A stretch of 36,962 nucleotides of DNA from CBDHFQ01 sp965262565 (GTDB taxonomy: Bacteria; Bacteroidota; Bacteroidia; J057). Where the stretch lies: positions 1 through 36,962 of the forward strand of contig CBDHFQ010000021.1 in the NCBI GenBank assembly GCA_965262565.1. Direction: 5' to 3'. The position numbers and the translations under genes are program-made. Positions 34,657 through 36,962 of the stretch are shown here, in pieces. The notes beneath the pieces were generated by a model. The model did not search any database, was not told where the DNA came from, and worked only from the letters and a program-made list of their open reading frames with translations. Positions within the stretch are counted from its first letter, which is position 1. Each line of letters starts with the position of its first letter.

Positions 34657-34698
34657 TGTGTATAAGTTTGTGGATAACTTATGGATAAGTATGGATAA
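34657..34698 (+). other. phased cluster of DnaA-box-like 9-mers
   Basis: TGTGTATAA (34657), TGTGGATAA (34669, the exact reverse complement of the consensus DnaA box), TATGGATAA (34680) and TATGGATAA (34690) lie in the same orientation 10-12 bases apart, next to an A-rich stretch. This spacing, about one helical turn, is unusual for chance. Function not established. Confidence 0.5.
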
Positions 34699-34782
34699 AA
34701 AAACACAATCAAAAGTTACTCCCCTTCGTAAGTCACGTCACGGAGTATTTTTTATTTGCCTGAACTGTACAAGGCACAAAAA

Positions 34783-34907
34783 GGCAGCTAATAGCTGCCC
34801 TAGAGAGGATGAAAGTTGACAAAAATCCTAATTAACGCATACCGTTAATTATGGGTGCTTCTCCGAAGAGAAGCGTTTGAAAGAACGAGCGGCCTGTTAA
34901 GGCCGCT
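34783..34907. terminator. cluster of four hairpins between susD and nrdA
   Basis: Perfect stems: GGCAGCT/AGCTGCC (34783-34799), ATTAACG/CGTTAAT (34831-34849), GCTTCTC/GAGAAGC with a CGAA loop (34857-34874), and AGCGGCC/GGCCGCT (34888-34907). The last lies immediately after the 3' end of the ribonucleotide reductase gene on the minus strand and may terminate it. The others may be a small RNA or bidirectional terminators. Confidence 0.5.
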
Positions 34908-34915
34908 ATTAACCT

Positions 34916-36962
34916 TTATGCACCGCACATCTCACACCCTTCTGGATCGTCTAAATCACAAGTAGCCCCTGTTTGAACATTACTGGAAGAAAGCGAACTG
35001 TGCCCGTTTCCATTAGAATGCCCATTACTATGACCATTTGCATGTCCATTCCCATTGCCATTCGTATGCCCATTCCCATTAACCAATCCTTCTGCAATCT
35101 GCGCTTCGGCTTTCTTCAATTTAGTTTGGTCAATAGTAAACTTGATCGCATCTGCCGCTGCTTTAGTACGTAGATAGTACATTCCCGTCTTCAAGCCTTT
35201 CTCCCAGGTATAGAAATGCATGGAAGTCAGTTTACCAAAATTGGCACTTTCCATAAACACATTCATGCTTTGACTTTGACAAATATACGCTCCTCGATCC
35301 GCCGCCATATTAATAATATGCTTCTGGCTGATTTCCCAGGTGGTTTTATACAAAGATTTGATGTCATCTGGAATCTCAGGAAACTGTTGGACAGAACCGT
35401 TTGCAGCTATCAGGCGATCTTTCATCATATCGTTCCATAATCCCAGCTCAATCAAATCCTTCAGCAGATATTTATTTACCACCACAAATTCTCCTGACAG
35501 CGTTCTTCTCGTATAAATATTTGAGGTAAAGGGCTCGAAACATTCATTGTTCCCCAATATCTGAGAAGTAGAAGCGGTAGGCATCGGAGCTACTAACAAA
35601 CTATTCCTCAATCCATGCTTCTGAATGTTCGCTTTTAATGTGTACCAATCCCAGCGTAGGGTAGGTTCTACGTCCCACATGTCATATTGTAAAATTCCTT
35701 GACTGGCGGGAGAACCTTCATAGGTTTCATAGGTTCCATGCTGCTCTGACAATTCATTTGAAGCTGTCAAAGCACCAAAGTATATCGTCTCAAAAATTTC
35801 TTTATTCAATTGACGCGCTTCCTCACTATCGAAAGGCAATCTCATCATCACGAACACATCCGCTAATCCCTGGACACCGATTCCTATAGGACGATGACGG
35901 AAATTAGACTTACGCGCTTGTGGAATAGGATAATAATTGATGTCAATAATCTTATTCAGATTCCGGGTAACCACTTTTGTTACCTCGAATAAGCGATCAT
36001 GATCAAATTTCCCGTCTTTCACAAACTTACTCAGCGCCAAAGAAGCCAAATTACACACGGCTACCTCATCTTTAGAGGTATACTCCATGATCTCTGTACA
36101 TAAATTGCTCGAACGAATTACGCCCAGATTCTTTTGATTGGACTTACGATTAGCATGGTCTTTGTATAAGATATACGGAGTTCCGGTTTCAATCTGGGAT
36201 TCCAAAATCTTGAACCATAACTCTTGAGCAGCTACTGTTTTTCTCGCTTTTCCTTCCTTTTCAAATCGCTTGTACGTCTCTTCAAATTCCTCTCCATACA
36301 TATCATACAAGCCTTGAGCTTCATTGGGACAAAATAGAGACCACTGCCCATTTTCCTTCACCCGTTTCATGAATAAGTCAGGAATCCACAATCCATAAAA
36401 TAAATCCCGTGCCCTCAATTCCTCTTTTCCATGATTCTTTTTCAAGTCCAGGAATTCAAAAATGTCTGCATGCCAGGGTTCAAGATAAATCGCGAATGCT
36501 CCTTTACGCTTTCCTCCCCCTTGATCCACATAGCGGGCGGTATCGTTAAAAACGCGAAGCATCGGGACAATGCCATTTGAAGTGCCATTGGTCCCTTTGA
36601 TATAGCTTCCCGTCGCGCGAACGTTATGAATGCTAAGCCCAATTCCACCTGCAGATTGTGAAATCAGTGCACACTGCTTAAGCGTTTCATAAATCCCTGG
36701 AATACTATCTTCCTGCATGGTTAGCAAGAAACAAGAGGAGAGCTGAGGTTTAGGTGTTCCTGCATTAAACAGCGTAGGAGTTGCATGTACGAACCACTTC
36801 TGAGACATTAATTCATACGTCTCCAATGCGGCATCTATGTCTTCTCCATGAATTCCTACCGCTACCCGCATCAACATATGCTGAGGACGCTCCACGATGT
36901 TCCCATTCATTTTTAATAGATAGGAACGTTCTAACGTCTTGAATCCAAAATAATCGAAGTTG
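34916..36962 (-). CDS. nrdA: class I ribonucleoside-diphosphate reductase, large (alpha) subunit, partial
   Basis: The reading frame continues past the edge of the window: codons before the internal Met encode NFDYFGFKTLERSYLLK, a conserved stretch. The gene is therefore cut at its 5' side and about 680 residues are visible. Landmarks are the first active-site cysteine in LSSCFLLT, the SNLCTEIMEY segment with the radical-site Cys and Glu, the second redox cysteine in VAVCNLASL, the MPTASTSQILGNNECFEP motif and the MYYLRTKAAADA tyrosine pair. The C-terminus CEMCGA carries the expected cysteine pair. It is joined by an unusual low-complexity Asn/Gly/His linker. The enzyme makes deoxyribonucleotides for DNA synthesis; the small-subunit gene is outside the window. 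Confidence 0.95.
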   Translation of the reverse strand, partial: NFDYFGFKTLERSYLLKMNGNIVERPQHMLMRVAVGIHGEDIDAALETYELMSQKWFVHATPTLFNAGTPKPQLSSCFLLTMQEDSIPGIYETLKQCALISQSAGGIGLSIHNVRATGSYIKGTNGTSNGIVPMLRVFNDTARYVDQGGGKRKGAFAIYLEPWHADIFEFLDLKKNHGKEELRARDLFYGLWIPDLFMKRVKENGQWSLFCPNEAQGLYDMYGEEFEETYKRFEKEGKARKTVAAQELWFKILESQIETGTPYILYKDHANRKSNQKNLGVIRSSNLCTEIMEYTSKDEVAVCNLASLALSKFVKDGKFDHDRLFEVTKVVTRNLNKIIDINYYPIPQARKSNFRHRPIGIGVQGLADVFVMMRLPFDSEEARQLNKEIFETIYFGALTASNELSEQHGTYETYEGSPASQGILQYDMWDVEPTLRWDWYTLKANIQKHGLRNSLLVAPMPTASTSQILGNNECFEPFTSNIYTRRTLSGEFVVVNKYLLKDLIELGLWNDMMKDRLIAANGSVQQFPEIPDDIKSLYKTTWEISQKHIINMAADRGAYICQSQSMNVFMESANFGKLTSMHFYTWEKGLKTGMYYLRTKAAADAIKFTIDQTKLKKAEAQIAEGLVNGNGHTNGNGNGHANGHSNGHSNGNGHSSLSSSNVQTGATCDLDDPEGCEMCGA

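Noticed and set aside
34607..34819. 70-codon plus-strand frame after susD
   Set aside because: It begins inside the susD terminator, runs through the DnaA-box-like cluster and ends past a hairpin; no family resemblance.

Overview
The window looks like a chromosomal piece of a Bacteroidota bacterium, most likely of the Saprospiria type. The evidence is a SusC/SusD outer-membrane pair, a type IX secretion (T9SS) C-terminal sorting domain, a DUF1800/DUF1501 gene pair, AT-leaning DNA and no Shine-Dalgarno-dominated starts. No rRNA, tRNA, CRISPR array or insertion sequence was seen.

Layout. 1-4640 (+): end of an unidentified gene, a decayed uracil-DNA glycosylase, a small secreted protein, an S10 serine carboxypeptidase-like peptidase and a lipoprotein that fuses cytochrome c to a PQQ-type sugar dehydrogenase propeller. 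5072-13977 (+): DUF1800 protein, DUF1501 protein with a dockerin-like tail, and a 1.7-kaa repeat-built T9SS surface protein. Near-identical hairpin terminators stand on both sides of this block. 14279-15094 (+): SEFIR (TIR-like) protein with a C-terminal effector-associated-type domain. 15125-16460 (-): an Rpn-type nuclease gene whose 3' end is duplicated and scrambled. 16712-18025 (-): two paralogous secreted coiled-coil proteins with Tyr/Gly/Phe-rich tails.

The centrepiece is an approximately 9.5-kb minus-strand operon (27714 down to about 18170): MoxR-like AAA+ ATPase, CHAT protease-domain protein, a 1548-residue three-TM protein with a degenerate vWA-like domain and a C-terminal formylglycine-generating-enzyme-like (C-type-lectin fold) domain, HRDC protein, Avd, reverse transcriptase, and a template repeat. 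The last four parts plus the FGE tail form a complete diversity-generating retroelement (DGR). The template repeat (TR, 18327-18448) and variable repeat (VR, 20525-20649) differ by 18 substitutions, all at TR adenines, plus a net 3-nt indel. The DGR therefore appears to diversify the presumed extracytoplasmic sensor tip of an ATPase/CHAT-protease conflict system. The likely logic is a hypervariable recognition domain outside, a vWA-like/MoxR switch inside, and a CHAT protease as effector. The nearby SEFIR protein may be a further effector.

27913-29316 (-) encodes an exported beta-propeller protein. 29836-34569 (+) is the SusC/SusD pair, preceded by a leader with three hairpins. 34570-34915 is an intergenic region with a phased cluster of DnaA-box-like 9-mers and several hairpins. 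34916-36962 (-) is the 3' part of a class I ribonucleotide reductase large subunit, cut by the right edge of the window.
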